Below, one piece after another: positions 1 to 9,774 of a stretch of DNA of 64,000 nt. Both the position numbers and the translations under genes were made by a program. The notes beneath the pieces were generated by a model. That model had not been told where the DNA came from. It worked only from the letters and a program-made list of their open reading frames with translations, and did no database searches. The stretch's first letter is position 1. Each line of letters opens with the position of its first letter. This DNA comes from JAJCYK01 sp965224285 (GTDB taxonomy: Bacteria; Bacteroidota; Bacteroidia; Cytophagales; Cyclobacteriaceae): NCBI GenBank assembly GCA_965224285.1, contig OZ245043.1, positions 4,960,001 through 5,024,000 on the forward strand, given 5' to 3'.

Positions 1-137
1 AATACCATCGCTGGGATGGGGCTGAACTGCAAACGGTCAGGGGTACCTATGGCCAATACTTGGTAAATAAAATAAAACAAGTGTTTCCTGATATGGTCAG
101 CCCAGATACGGTTACCAACAAGCATCAAAGGCATTAA
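1..137 (+). CDS. C-terminal end of an unidentified protein (truncated by window edge)
   Basis: An open frame enters from the left edge, with codons counted from base 3, and ends at a TAA at 135-137. It gives 44 readable residues beginning YHRWDGAELQ and ending NKHQRH. The composition is protein-like, with Trp/Tyr/Gly-rich and then amphipathic stretches and no internal stop. I do not recognise the family from this tail. The next gene starts 73 bases later on the same strand, so the two could be cotranscribed. Confidence 0.5.
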   Translation, partial: YHRWDGAELQTVRGTYGQYLVNKIKQVFPDMVSPDTVTNKHQRH

Positions 138-210
138 GTTTTAGGTCCAGGTAATAATACTTATATTAGGTTGACTTTCCAACTGGCTCCTATTCAGTTT
201 AATATAAGAT

Positions 211-1293
211 ATGATGAGACTAATAATCACCATCCTGCTGACTTTGGGCATAATGTCTTCAAAAGCTCAGCAAACTTTTGATTTTGACTCCTTGATCCAA
301 ACCAATCCGCTTTTTGAGCATGCACTGCGGATGGCAGCGGACACTTTTCAGATTTTCGGAACGGAAGAACCGTTAGAGTTTGCGGTAGCGACAGATTTCA
401 AGCAGCTTATAAAAAACAAGTACAAGGATATATATCAGGATGCGGTGGTGAAATATCAAGTTTCAGATTCCTTGATTCTTACCCGCCAGGTGAGAATAAA
501 GCCCCGCGGTGAATTCCGATTAAAAAAATGTCAATATCCACCTCTACGGGTCAATGTAAAGAAAACTGAGGAGGTTTTTGGCATACTGACTGATCTGCAT
601 AAAATTAAGATGGTTACCCCGTGCCGGGGCATTGGAAGTTACCAGGAATACCTTTACAAGGAATATCTGGCATACAAGCTTTACAATATCATTACAGATT
701 ATAGCTTCAAAGTCAGGATGTTAAAAATAAACTATCAAAATACTGGCGGCAAGGAGGAAATAGGTTCGGTACATACCTTTATTATCGAAGATCAGAATGC
801 CCTGGCTAAAAGATCAGAAGCTCTTCCCATTAAGAATGAAAAGTTGAATGGGAGATTACTGGACGAGGAGCACGCCGCTTTGATGTTTTTGTTTCAATAT
901 ATGATTGGCAATACAGATTGGTCAGTAGCCGGCCTGCATAATATGAAATTGCTAAAACTAAAGGATCCATCCAGGCCAAATCCCATCGGAGTGCCCTATG
1001 ATTTCGATTATTCCGGTCTGGTTGATGCGGTTTACGCCATACCCTCTGATAAACTGCCTATTAAGGATGTCAGAGAAAGACTGTATTTTGGATTTTGCAT
1101 ATCGGAATCAACCATGCAGAATGCTATTGATCACTTTGTCTCTAAGAAAACAGCGATATTCCATCTTATAGAAAACTTCACCTGGCTGGACCAGAAAGAG
1201 ATCAACTCCATCACACGCTATATGGAAGAATTTTATGATACTCTGGAAAACCCCAGAAGGTTTAACAGTCTTATCGTAAAGCAGTGCCGATAA
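211..1293 (+). CDS. secreted protein with CotH/kinase-like motifs
   Basis: This is a 360-residue protein with a Sec signal peptide (residues 1 to about 20, ending SSKAQ), so it is probably exported. I do not recognise a named family with certainty. The middle looks like a spore-coat CotH or protein-kinase fold: a basic RIKPRGEFRLKK stretch near residue 95, a helix around 145-160, then IGNTDWS near 232 followed by HN at 243-244, and DFDYSG at 264-269. That layout resembles a catalytic loop plus a metal-binding Asp motif. Two in-frame ATGs (211 and 214) are equivalent. The kinase-like reading is inference; the signal peptide and motif positions are directly visible. Confidence 0.75.
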   Translation: MMRLIITILLTLGIMSSKAQQTFDFDSLIQTNPLFEHALRMAADTFQIFGTEEPLEFAVATDFKQLIKNKYKDIYQDAVVKYQVSDSLILTRQVRIKPRGEFRLKKCQYPPLRVNVKKTEEVFGILTDLHKIKMVTPCRGIGSYQEYLYKEYLAYKLYNIITDYSFKVRMLKINYQNTGGKEEIGSVHTFIIEDQNALAKRSEALPIKNEKLNGRLLDEEHAALMFLFQYMIGNTDWSVAGLHNMKLLKLKDPSRPNPIGVPYDFDYSGLVDAVYAIPSDKLPIKDVRERLYFGFCISESTMQNAIDHFVSKKTAIFHLIENFTWLDQKEINSITRYMEEFYDTLENPRRFNSLIVKQCR

Positions 1294-1730
1294 TACGAAA
1301 TATAAATAATTAATAGCGCCTTAACAATAAGTCCGAATTGAACCCGCCCCTGCTTATAAGGTATCATTTTTAGCGTTTGGTTATAAAGAATATACAAAAT
1401 TCAGGCTCATCTGCCTGATAGCATTGCCATGCAGCGAAAGCGAAGCGGTCAGGGATATTCCGGGGGATGACTTGGCTGGGTCCAACCTAGTGACTGGTTC
1501 AATTTTCATCATGTTCACGCATATAGCTTAACTTATTACCGCCATCCTGGTTTTATGTGCTTGTAAAAAAACTGCCTGGCAATGACTACTTTTCTCTATT
1601 AATATCTTCCAAAAAGGATAATTTTCCGATTACATTTTCTATTCTTAAGTAAAGCACTTGAGGTCGTCCAATAAGGCATAATCACAACAGGCCCCAAACC
1701 AAAGTCGGGATTTTACTATAGATCAATACG
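1294..1730. other. intergenic gap between convergent genes
   Basis: This is a 437-base stretch between two convergent genes. I see no plausible coding frame and no RNA signature. A short inverted repeat (CAGGC, six-base loop, GCCTG near 1403-1418) lacks a T tract, so I do not call it a terminator. Confidence 0.5.
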
Positions 1731-3431
1731 TTATAAATTTCTTCGATTCAACTCCTTAACCGCAAAATCACACGCTCGGGCAGTTAGAGCCATGTAGGTT
1801 AGGCTGGGATTTTGGCAGCCAGAAGAGGTCATGCAGGCGCCATCGGTTACAAAAACATTCGGTACCGCGTGAATCTGGTTATATTTATTCAATACTGAGG
1901 TTTTGGGATCGCGACCCATTCTGGCAGTACCCATCTCATGTATACCCAGACCAGGGCCGCCACCGTTGTCATAAGTATTGATATCCCTTAGTCCGGCGGC
2001 TTCCAGCATTTCAGCAGCTGAGTTCATCATGTCACGACGCATGATATGCTCATTGGATTTGAACTCACAATCAAAAGTCAACGTTGGCAGATCGTGAACA
2101 TCCAATACCTCACGATTTAAAGTGACTTTGTTTTCATGGTAAGGCAGGCACTCGCCGAATGCCCCAAGTCCCATTTGCCAGGGTCCTGGTTGAGTAAGGC
2201 TATCCTTAAACTCTGCCCCAAAGGCCATTTCCTTGATACCTCTTTTCCAATCTTCCCTACTGGCCCGGCCTTGATATCCAAAGCCCCGGATATAATCGGT
2301 TCGCTGCTCTTTAATATTGCGGAATCTAGGAATATATATGCCGTTAGGGCGTCTGCCCAGATAATAATGGTCTTCGTAACCGTCTAAAAATCCCTGGGCT
2401 CCCACTCTGAAATGATGGTCCATGAGGTTATGTCCCAGTTCACCGCTGTCATTACCCATACCATCCGGGAAACGATCGGAGGTTGAATTTAGCAGGATCT
2501 GGGTGCTCCCTAAAGCGGAGGCATTGAGGAATATGATCTTGGCATAATATTCCCTTACCTCTTTGCTCGCGGTGTCCATTACTCTTACCCCGGTAGCCCG
2601 TTGTTGATCAGCATCGAAGATAACCTCCATTACGATGCTATCTGGCCTAAGGGTCATGTTGCCGGTAGCAACTGCGGCCGGCAGGGTGGAAGATTGGCTG
2701 CTGAAATATGCTCCATAAGGACACCCTCTAATGCATAGATTTCGGTACTGGCATTGAGCCCGCCCATGATGCGGCTGGGTATTGTTGGCAGACCTCCCTA
2801 TGGTCATTACCCGGCCGCCGAAGTTTTCTGCAATTTTGGCTTTCACGTGCTTTTCAACACAATTCATTTCCATGGGGGGGAGGAATTTACCGTCAGGAAG
2901 CTGGGGCAAACCCTCTGCCTGGCCGTTTATTCCGGCGAAGGTTTCCACATAATCATACCAGGGTTCCAGGTCTCGATACCTGATAGGCCAGTCCACGGCG
3001 ATGCCGTCTTTGGCATTGGCTTCAAAGTCCAGGTCACTGAGTCGATAGGACTGGCGGCCCCATAGGAGAGATCTTCCCCCGACATGATATCCCCTTATCC
3101 AATCAAACCGCTTGATCTCTGTATAGGGATTTTCCAGATCGTTTACCCACCAATGCTTAGTACTTTGGCGAATGGTATAACCGGTCCTGTTTTGCTTGGG
3201 ATAATTTTTTAACTCTTCCTGTGTAAGGCTATCGCCGTGAGGCAATTCCCAGGGATGTTTGTGCATGGTTGGATAATCTACCACATGTTTTACATCCCTT
3301 CCACGCTCTAACACCAAAGTAGCCAGTCCTTTTTCCGATAGCTCTTTTGCTGCCCAACCACCGCTGATTCCGGTGCCTACTACAATGGCATCATAAGTAT
3401 TTTCAGCTTTCGCTTTTAGATTCAAATTCAT
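1731..3431 (-). CDS. GMC-family FAD-dependent oxidoreductase
   Basis: This 566-residue flavoenzyme is of the glucose-methanol-choline family. The FAD Rossmann motif GTGISG is at residues 19-24 and the ribose-binding Glu of the VLERG strand follows near 42. A Cys cluster (CQYRNLCIRGC) lies near the middle. The C-terminal GMC domain has the HEMGTARMG active-site His segment and the NPSLTYMAL segment with the second catalytic residue. It probably oxidises a sugar or other alcohol; the substrate cannot be read from sequence. The preceding gene on the same strand, 13 bases away, encodes a gluconate-2-dehydrogenase subunit-3-like protein. Together they look like a two-subunit periplasmic dehydrogenase, with the small Tat-exported subunit carrying the catalytic one. 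Confidence 0.93.
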   Translation of the reverse strand: MNLNLKAKAENTYDAIVVGTGISGGWAAKELSEKGLATLVLERGRDVKHVVDYPTMHKHPWELPHGDSLTQEELKNYPKQNRTGYTIRQSTKHWWVNDLENPYTEIKRFDWIRGYHVGGRSLLWGRQSYRLSDLDFEANAKDGIAVDWPIRYRDLEPWYDYVETFAGINGQAEGLPQLPDGKFLPPMEMNCVEKHVKAKIAENFGGRVMTIGRSANNTQPHHGRAQCQYRNLCIRGCPYGAYFSSQSSTLPAAVATGNMTLRPDSIVMEVIFDADQQRATGVRVMDTASKEVREYYAKIIFLNASALGSTQILLNSTSDRFPDGMGNDSGELGHNLMDHHFRVGAQGFLDGYEDHYYLGRRPNGIYIPRFRNIKEQRTDYIRGFGYQGRASREDWKRGIKEMAFGAEFKDSLTQPGPWQMGLGAFGECLPYHENKVTLNREVLDVHDLPTLTFDCEFKSNEHIMRRDMMNSAAEMLEAAGLRDINTYDNGGGPGLGIHEMGTARMGRDPKTSVLNKYNQIHAVPNVFVTDGACMTSSGCQNPSLTYMALTARACDFAVKELNRRNL

Positions 3432-3444
3432 GATCCGTCGATAA

Positions 3445-4035
3445 TTAATTCATGGCCCAGACCTTCTGCCCAGGTTCCAAATCCGTGCAGCCATCATAGC
3501 TGCCTGGAATTTGCAAATAGGCCAGGGCTTTGGTGGCCCCCAGTTCGCTATTGAAATAGCCAATCAAGGTAAGTTCCTTAAGCAAACTGAAAAAGGTTTT
3601 CGGAGACTTATTGTCATCTGTTGATGCAGTATCATTTTGAGCAATTCCCTGCATTAAGTGATTTTGCTCCTCCGCTGAAAGCTTCGATAGCGCCTTGCCG
3701 AATTGCTCCTGAGATAACTGCTGAACTTCGGTTAACCCGTTAAGAAACAAAGATCGATCTTCCGGTTTCAGGCACTTACCCACCATCTGATCCACGAAAT
3801 ACGGAACTCCAGACTGTTTAGCGCCAGGAGTATCAGTTTCAGGAATAATAATCTCTACCAGTTCTGTCACGGTGCGAGCCTGTTCCTCATCTAGGAAAGT
3901 AGGCTGCCACTCCAAGGCAGGAGGGGCCTCCTGACAACTTTGAAGAATTGTTATAAGCGCTGGTGTACTGACCGCACAGCCGGCCAGATAGGTGGCTTTT
4001 TTTAAAGCAGATCGTCGGGTGAATTTATTGGTCAT
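3445..4035 (-). CDS. gluconate 2-dehydrogenase subunit 3-like protein
   Basis: This 196-residue protein has an N-terminal twin-arginine-like signal (FTRRSALKK, then a hydrophobic stretch to about residue 25, with a Cys in SCQEA near 34 that may be a lipid attachment site). The remainder matches the small-subunit family that accompanies membrane-bound FAD alcohol and sugar dehydrogenases. Its likely role is export and stabilisation of the GMC subunit encoded 13 bases downstream. The start is the ATG at 4035; the RR motif directly after it supports this choice. Confidence 0.87.
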   Translation of the reverse strand: MTNKFTRRSALKKATYLAGCAVSTPALITILQSCQEAPPALEWQPTFLDEEQARTVTELVEIIIPETDTPGAKQSGVPYFVDQMVGKCLKPEDRSLFLNGLTEVQQLSQEQFGKALSKLSAEEQNHLMQGIAQNDTASTDDNKSPKTFFSLLKELTLIGYFNSELGATKALAYLQIPGSYDGCTDLEPGQKVWAMN

Positions 4036-4127
4036 ATACTCTGGATTTACCGCAATTTTAAATATAAGTGATATTTTGATTTTTGCGATTCAAATGGATT
4101 ATAAACTTCCTGTTGCTAATGAAAAAA

Positions 4128-4146
4128 GGCTCCGGAAAACAGAGCC
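4128..4146 (-). terminator. rho-independent terminator of the receptor/SGNH operon
   Basis: GGCTC and GAGCC arms form a five-base-pair stem with a nine-base loop. On the minus strand it is followed by six Ts. It lies 30 bases past the stop of the SGNH hydrolase gene. Confidence 0.6.
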
Positions 4147-4175
4147 CTCTCTCTTTGTAATATGTTGGTTAAAAT

Positions 4176-5711
4176 CTAAAGAGGTAATGCCGTGCCGGCA
4201 AATTGGGCGACATTGACCCGGGGTACATTTGCCTCAAAATGACTATTGATGGCTTCAATAAACACATTGGCTGCAATGGCATAACCTCGGGAATTAGGGT
4301 GCAACCCATCCTCCGAAAAGATACCTGCCGGGGGTGCCAGGGTATTGGCTATGGCTAAACCATCCATTAATTCCGGACCACCCGCCACCAGTTCATCAAA
4401 AAAGGTATGTACATCAGCTAAAGCTACCCGGTCACCTACTCCTAGATTAGTGATAGAGGCGGCAATAATACTGTTGAAAGCGTCTATACGGTCCCTGACT
4501 GCGGTGGCCTCATCGCTTAACAAGGCAAATTCATCCTCCAGGGGAACCCCTACTCCAATTACACTGAAAGGATTATTGGGATCAGCTAGCGTGCCTAGAA
4601 CGGTAGCTGCTAGTAAAGTAACTAGATCGTCCGAGGTAGTTTGGCGAATACTGGGAAGCCCGATAGCCGACAAGTCGGTTAGTGATTCATCCTCTACCAC
4701 AATGCCATTGGCGCCGGCAGCAAAACTGATATTTCTGCGGTCTGCCTCGTCCTGACTGATCAGCATAAAAGCCACCGCCTGGGCTAGGCCATTGTTGTAG
4801 TCAGCATAGGCGTTATTAACCGCATCTATGGTGGGATCACCCTCTTCAAATACAATTGAATTATAAGGCACCAGGTTAAAATAAGGGGTAGCGGTAACAT
4901 CTATAATATTCCCCACTACTCCCTGAATACCCGGATCAGTGGTCATTACCGATAAGGCGGCGGCGAACTGGAAGGCAAAATCAGTTTCCGAGGTGAATGG
5001 TGCTGCCCCTGAAGCTCCCGTGGCCGCGTGCAGCAACACATCATTGGTACCGAGCCACAGGCTGAAGAAAGTACCGCCAGCTGACGCGGCGTCTCCAATA
5101 ATAGTGGAAACTCCTGGATTGGAGGCAAACCTGGCGTAGTAAGGATTAAACCGCGGATCTATTCCGGCTAGATTCCAATCTCCGGTTTGAGGTATCAGCG
5201 CCTGTCCCAGTAATATTCCGGGCACTGCGAAATTATTTACCGGTGGTCCGGTATAAATGAAACCTGGATTTACCTGTGGGATCGGTACATCTTCAAGGCC
5301 CGATTCAGTGGGACCTGGCGTGGATCCGAACAACAACAATCTCCCATTTATTACCCAATTAGCAGGATTGGGATCCGAAATGTCGGAAAAAGCGATATTA
5401 AAACCATTAACTGAGTTGATATCAGGTTGTATAAACTCCCCGCCATCTACCTGCTCGAACTGCTGGCTCAGTATTTTGGGCATGGAGTTTTCCTGTCCAT
5501 CGGTAAACAATGCACCTGCTTGAAATCCCGCGCTTAAAGAATTGCCGACCGCCACGTATTTAGTAAAGTCGGCATTCCCTGCACTGGGAGGATCACCGGG
5601 GTCAACGACATCAAAGTCATTATTGGGAACAATATCAAGGGAATCCTGATCGCATGACCACAGTGCTGCTCCCAGGAATAATAAAAGGTATAGATTCTTA
5701 AATTTTTTCAT
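4176..5711 (-). CDS. SGNH/GDSL-family hydrolase lipoprotein
   Basis: This 511-residue protein has a lipoprotein signal (lipobox ending at Cys20). Block I is GNSLSAG with the nucleophile Ser58. Block III is represented by the LGTNDVL segment, and the catalytic Asp-His pair lies in DGLHPNSRG near 468-471. It is an esterase or lipase-like enzyme tethered to a membrane, probably the outer one; the substrate is unknown. It is longer than minimal SGNH enzymes (about 200 residues) because of insertions between blocks. It lies 13 bases after the TonB-dependent receptor gene, an arrangement that suggests joint hydrolysis and uptake of a lipid or ester substrate (inference). Confidence 0.9.
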   Translation of the reverse strand: MKKFKNLYLLLFLGAALWSCDQDSLDIVPNNDFDVVDPGDPPSAGNADFTKYVAVGNSLSAGFQAGALFTDGQENSMPKILSQQFEQVDGGEFIQPDINSVNGFNIAFSDISDPNPANWVINGRLLLFGSTPGPTESGLEDVPIPQVNPGFIYTGPPVNNFAVPGILLGQALIPQTGDWNLAGIDPRFNPYYARFASNPGVSTIIGDAASAGGTFFSLWLGTNDVLLHAATGASGAAPFTSETDFAFQFAAALSVMTTDPGIQGVVGNIIDVTATPYFNLVPYNSIVFEEGDPTIDAVNNAYADYNNGLAQAVAFMLISQDEADRRNISFAAGANGIVVEDESLTDLSAIGLPSIRQTTSDDLVTLLAATVLGTLADPNNPFSVIGVGVPLEDEFALLSDEATAVRDRIDAFNSIIAASITNLGVGDRVALADVHTFFDELVAGGPELMDGLAIANTLAPPAGIFSEDGLHPNSRGYAIAANVFIEAINSHFEANVPRVNVAQFAGTALPL

Positions 5712-5724
5712 TTTTTGTAAGTCG

Positions 5725-8448
5725 CTAGTTCAAGAATTCGTCAAAGGTTATAGCGAAGTAGTATTGTTGGCCTACAAATCCCGACCCAATATTGGTGCGG
5801 TAATCGCCGCCCAACAAATTGGTGCCTCCGATCTTCAGGATGGATTTGATGGATTCAACTTTATAGTTTACCTGGAAGTCAAACACTCCAAAATCCGGAA
5901 TTACACCGCTCCCGAATGAGGACTCCCACAGGAAGTCATCCTGCCAGCGGAAAGCCATATGAAAGCCTATGTTCTCTCCAATATCCCGGTTGCTGAAACT
6001 CACCCCAAATTTGTGTTCCGGGGTATTGAACCCGGCCTGGAAGCCTTCGGTTACCTGCTCATCCTGACTGAAGGTTGACCAGTCGTAAGTAGCGCCCAGG
6101 TTATAGCCTTGTCCCATATTCCAGGTAATTCCTAATCCGATACCATCTGAGCTAATATCTTCCGGTACATTTACGTAGGGACTCATTAGAATATTGGTTC
6201 CTCCAGTGGCGTTAGTCAAGGTTTCGCCCCGCCTCATAACGGGTCCGGCGCTGAGTACCGGCCGATTGGCAATGAAGCCGTCGTAATTGTTGTGATAGTA
6301 ATTCACATCCACCAGCACATTACCGGCGATGATACCTTTATATCCCACCTCAACCGCTGTCAATTCTTCGGGTTGAACAAAGTCTACGTTTACCGGTTCT
6401 AATGTTACAGGATCTAAGGCCCCTCCATTATGGATACCATATCGTGCAGCATTTTCTTCGGTACTGCCCACCAATATACCCGATGGAGTAGGAAACCAGA
6501 TGAATTGACTTTGGGTATCGGGATTCCGGAATCCGGTTTGAAAAGAGGCGCGGATATTGTGATTTTCATTGAAGGTATATACCGCCGAGATCCTAGGGTT
6601 TAATTGTCCCTCGAAATTCTCATTTTTATCATAACGCAGTGAGCCTTTTAATTTTAAATCGGCAAATCTTTTACTGAGCTGAACATAGGCTCCCCACTCA
6701 TCGATTTCAACCCGGTCAAAACTGCCATCCGCCAATATGTCTTCATCGAAAATAGTACCCCCTGAGAATATGCTATAGCGGCGGAAATTTCCTCCCACAA
6801 TGATCTCAGCAAATTCCACTTGGTTGAGAAAATTGTAGTTGCCCTCAAAATGCCACAACCGGGAACCTTCAATAAAGCCTGCTCCCAGATCGTCTATTTG
6901 TAAGTTGGCATTGCGTGTAGCATCGATAAAATTTTGCAGGGCGCCGGGAGTAAGTGCATTGCGGCTGGCATCTGCTGCTGCTCTGGCCGTTGCATGGGCT
7001 GCGCTCTCGTCTCCCCCAGGAACTCCCGGAATAAATCCCTGGATAGCGGCCACGTAGGTACTAAGATAATTCGGCACCCACTCTGTTGCCGAAGGTGAAA
7101 TTCTTTCGTTGGTCAGCCCACCAAGTGCATCTAAATTATAGGAGTCCCCGTCATCTGTTCTGGTTAAATAACCCCGCAGAAAGAAGTTACTGCCTTTCAA
7201 CTCAGCTTTATAAAATTGTTGCGAGAAATCTCTTAGGACAAACTTTCCTGAGCCTTGATATATGGAACTGCCGCCTCCGTACCGATAATTTAAAGAAGCT
7301 TCAACATTATCACTTAGACGGTAATGAATTGCAGCGTCCCCTTTAATACTTCTTGCATCCTGGTCATCCAATAACACTTCTTCTCTGATACCGGTACGAC
7401 GAATATCAATGTCACCCAGAGGGGCTAACTCAGGTAATCCGGTTAATTGGGCTAAGTTTCCACGAATAACGGTCTCATCCCCATATAAATTCATACCGTC
7501 AAAATTTGGAGATCCGGGGGAATTGCCGGGAATAATGCGGTCGGTAGTGTAGTCGTTACCGGTCCAATCAGTCGCTTCCAAAAGATTAAAGTTGACTTTA
7601 AAAGCAAACCGATTGTTAAATGCTTTGGCATAGCGGAACCCGAAATTGTAATAGGGTTCTGCACCGCCGGCTTCAGAATCAGAAAATCCAATTTTTGCCT
7701 GAGCGCTTAATCCCTGATAATCAAACGGGTTTTTGCTGGTCATGATAAGAATGCCATTGAATGCATTTGGCCCATATAGGGCAGAGGTGGCTCCAGGGAC
7801 TAATTCCACACTTTCCAGGTCCAACTCTGAAATGCCTACCAGATTACCAGTAGGAAAATTCAATAGAGGCGCAGCGATATCCATACCGTCAACCAGGGTA
7901 ACAAATCTCACGTTGGCAATGGTGGCAAATCCGCGGGTATTGATAGCATTAAAGGTCAAACTACCAGTGCTGGTGGTAACCCCCTTTATATGAGATATAG
8001 ACTCAAAGAAATTAGGAGATGCCGATTGCTGAATAGCCAGGATATCCATTTTTTCTACGGTCACCGGTGATTCCAAGATGTTTTCTTCCACTCTAGAGGC
8101 TGATATAACAATCTCCTGGCCTAGCAGCACTTCTTCAGCCAGTTCAATGGAAAGCTCACTGACATCCGTATCAGCAATTTCCACTTCCTGAGTACCAAAT
8201 CCCACCATGGACACTTGCAAAGTAAATGGTGGGGGTTGTTGAACGGTTAGATTGAAATTTCCGTTGATGTCGGTGATAGTGCCAGCCAACTTACCTTTCA
8301 CCACAATGTTAACACCAATCAGAGGTTCTCCGGTGCCTGCTTCAGTAACATTTCCAGAAACATTGGTTTGGGCTTTTAGATCTAAAGAGGTTACTGAGAA
8401 GCCGAGTAAAAACGCTGATGTAATAAGTAGAGTAAAAACCTGCTTCAT
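5725..8448 (-). CDS. TonB-dependent receptor with carboxypeptidase-like N-domain
   Basis: This 907-residue outer-membrane receptor has a signal peptide (about residues 1-27, ending LKAQ), a carboxypeptidase-regulatory-like beta-sandwich (about 28-110, with the typical TGEPLIGVNIVVKG and TDINGNF pattern), a plug domain (about 115-240) and a C-terminal beta-barrel ending in an aromatic-rich strand. It would import a ligand using the TonB-ExbBD energy system. No SusD-like partner follows; the next gene is an SGNH hydrolase. A perfect dyad lies 31 bases upstream of the start codon and may be an operator. Confidence 0.93.
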   Translation of the reverse strand: MKQVFTLLITSAFLLGFSVTSLDLKAQTNVSGNVTEAGTGEPLIGVNIVVKGKLAGTITDINGNFNLTVQQPPPFTLQVSMVGFGTQEVEIADTDVSELSIELAEEVLLGQEIVISASRVEENILESPVTVEKMDILAIQQSASPNFFESISHIKGVTTSTGSLTFNAINTRGFATIANVRFVTLVDGMDIAAPLLNFPTGNLVGISELDLESVELVPGATSALYGPNAFNGILIMTSKNPFDYQGLSAQAKIGFSDSEAGGAEPYYNFGFRYAKAFNNRFAFKVNFNLLEATDWTGNDYTTDRIIPGNSPGSPNFDGMNLYGDETVIRGNLAQLTGLPELAPLGDIDIRRTGIREEVLLDDQDARSIKGDAAIHYRLSDNVEASLNYRYGGGSSIYQGSGKFVLRDFSQQFYKAELKGSNFFLRGYLTRTDDGDSYNLDALGGLTNERISPSATEWVPNYLSTYVAAIQGFIPGVPGGDESAAHATARAAADASRNALTPGALQNFIDATRNANLQIDDLGAGFIEGSRLWHFEGNYNFLNQVEFAEIIVGGNFRRYSIFSGGTIFDEDILADGSFDRVEIDEWGAYVQLSKRFADLKLKGSLRYDKNENFEGQLNPRISAVYTFNENHNIRASFQTGFRNPDTQSQFIWFPTPSGILVGSTEENAARYGIHNGGALDPVTLEPVNVDFVQPEELTAVEVGYKGIIAGNVLVDVNYYHNNYDGFIANRPVLSAGPVMRRGETLTNATGGTNILMSPYVNVPEDISSDGIGLGITWNMGQGYNLGATYDWSTFSQDEQVTEGFQAGFNTPEHKFGVSFSNRDIGENIGFHMAFRWQDDFLWESSFGSGVIPDFGVFDFQVNYKVESIKSILKIGGTNLLGGDYRTNIGSGFVGQQYYFAITFDEFLN

Positions 8449-8478
8449 ATGTTCTAGTTTGGTTTTTGATAAATTTAT

Positions 8479-8497
8479 AATTTCCAGCCTGGAAATT
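8479..8497. promoter_or_regulatory. perfect 9-bp dyad upstream of the TonB receptor
   Basis: AATTTCCAG, a single central C, then CTGGAAATT form a perfect 19-base inverted repeat, 31-49 bases upstream of the receptor start. No T tract follows on the minus strand, so an operator is more likely than a terminator. No obvious TAnnTTTG box is visible next to it. Confidence 0.4.
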
Positions 8498-8593
8498 TGT
8501 AAATAAGTAAGTTCACCCGCAATAAAGGGATAATTAATTATAAGTTACATAAAAATCCTAAATTCTAAACAGATAGCAGGGGCAAGTAGGATC

Positions 8594-8935
8594 TTAACGA
8601 TTTTGAGAGTACTCTTTTTTAAGGTGTTCAATGAGCTTTTCGCATAATGCCTGCATCTCCTCGGACATATAATTGTCTCCGGTTGCATTTAGTACGCTTT
8701 GTGCCATACCCCCTAATGTATCCACATAAAACCGCTTCATTTCTAATATCGGCATATCCTTTGACCAAAGGTCTATCCTCAAGGTATTTTTTTGCTTATG
8801 GTCCCACAAAGAGATGGCCAGAGACTTGGTTTCCTGGGCCTTTTCTGCCGGCATGTCAGTAGCTTCCCAATAGATCTTATCAGGGATGTTCTTCTCATCC
8901 AATTCAATGGAGAAGTTAATTTTAGATTTTTTCAC
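8594..8935 (-). CDS. gldC: gliding motility protein GldC
   Basis: This 113-residue protein is of the GldC family, seen in the opening INFSIELDEKNIPDKIYWEATD and the WDHKQKNTLRIDLWSKDM segment; the length is typical. GldC is a small protein associated with the gliding and type IX secretion apparatus of Bacteroidota; its molecular role is not well defined. The start codon is a GTG at 8935 that shares one base with the stop of the M48 protease gene (TAGTG), indicating translational coupling. It is the last gene of the run that begins at ftsX. Confidence 0.9.
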   Translation of the reverse strand: MKKSKINFSIELDEKNIPDKIYWEATDMPAEKAQETKSLAISLWDHKQKNTLRIDLWSKDMPILEMKRFYVDTLGGMAQSVLNATGDNYMSEEMQALCEKLIEHLKKEYSQNR

Positions 8936-9741
8936 TAGGGCAAACTGTTTACAAAGTTGCGGTAGGAAGCTGGGTCCCAGGGGTTGGTACTGCAGCCCAG
9001 GGACTTGGCTTTTTTATTGATATCTTCTATTCGTTCGGCAGGCGCTGGGTGGGTACTGAGAAACTGCGGTACCTGCCCAGCTTTTTCCTCTTCTATCATC
9101 TTTTGAAAAAATGAATAAGCAGCGTTGCATTGATAAGGGGTTTCGGCCAGGTATATCACTGAATATTCATCAGCTTCCCGCTCGTGGTCACGGCTAAATT
9201 TTAAGGTGCCTATATTGCCAGCCAGTGCTCCGGCAATTTGGGCCAGTTGGGAAGGGTTATTCCCCAGTGCAATACTTAATAAGATCTGCACACCATAAAC
9301 TTTTTGCAGTTGGCGCACGCTGTGACGTTGGTCAGCATGGGCCATTTCGTGGCCCAACACTCCCGCCAGATCGTCCTCCTTATCCAGGTATTTAATCAAA
9401 CCGGTATAGATATAAATATAACCTCCTGGAGTGGCAAAGGCGTTTAATACCTCATCGTTCTGAATGATCTTAACCTCCCAGGCAAATTGTTCCCTGTAGG
9501 TTAATCGGCCAGAATTCAATATCCGATCCCTCATGGTTCTAAGGTATTTATAGGACGCCGGATACCTGGATTCACTTAATATCGGGTATTCGTCGGGTTT
9601 CGATTCTATTTCTTTGGCAACCTGGGCTCCTAATTTTATATCATCCTCAATTGAGAACAGCACTACATTGCTACAACTGCCGGAAATAATTGCTAAAAAT
9701 ATTACTAACATCCCAGTGTGGGATAAAAAATGAATTCTCAT
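8935..9741 (-). CDS. M48-family zinc metalloprotease, lipoprotein
   Basis: This 268-residue protein has a lipoprotein signal (Cys23 in SGSCSN). The zinc motif is HEMAH at residues 131-135, and the third ligand is in the downstream EREADEY segment. This is the compact periplasmic BepA/LoiP-like form without extra membrane helices. Such proteases act in outer-membrane protein quality control. Its stop overlaps the GTG start of gldC by one base. A 14-base palindrome (AATGTTTAAACATT) begins near the start codon in the short gap to the preceding gene. Confidence 0.92.
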   Translation of the reverse strand: MRIHFLSHTGMLVIFLAIISGSCSNVVLFSIEDDIKLGAQVAKEIESKPDEYPILSESRYPASYKYLRTMRDRILNSGRLTYREQFAWEVKIIQNDEVLNAFATPGGYIYIYTGLIKYLDKEDDLAGVLGHEMAHADQRHSVRQLQKVYGVQILLSIALGNNPSQLAQIAGALAGNIGTLKFSRDHEREADEYSVIYLAETPYQCNAAYSFFQKMIEEEKAGQVPQFLSTHPAPAERIEDINKKAKSLGCSTNPWDPASYRNFVNSLP

Positions 9742-9774
9742 AATGTTTAAACATTTAATTAAATAATTAAATAA

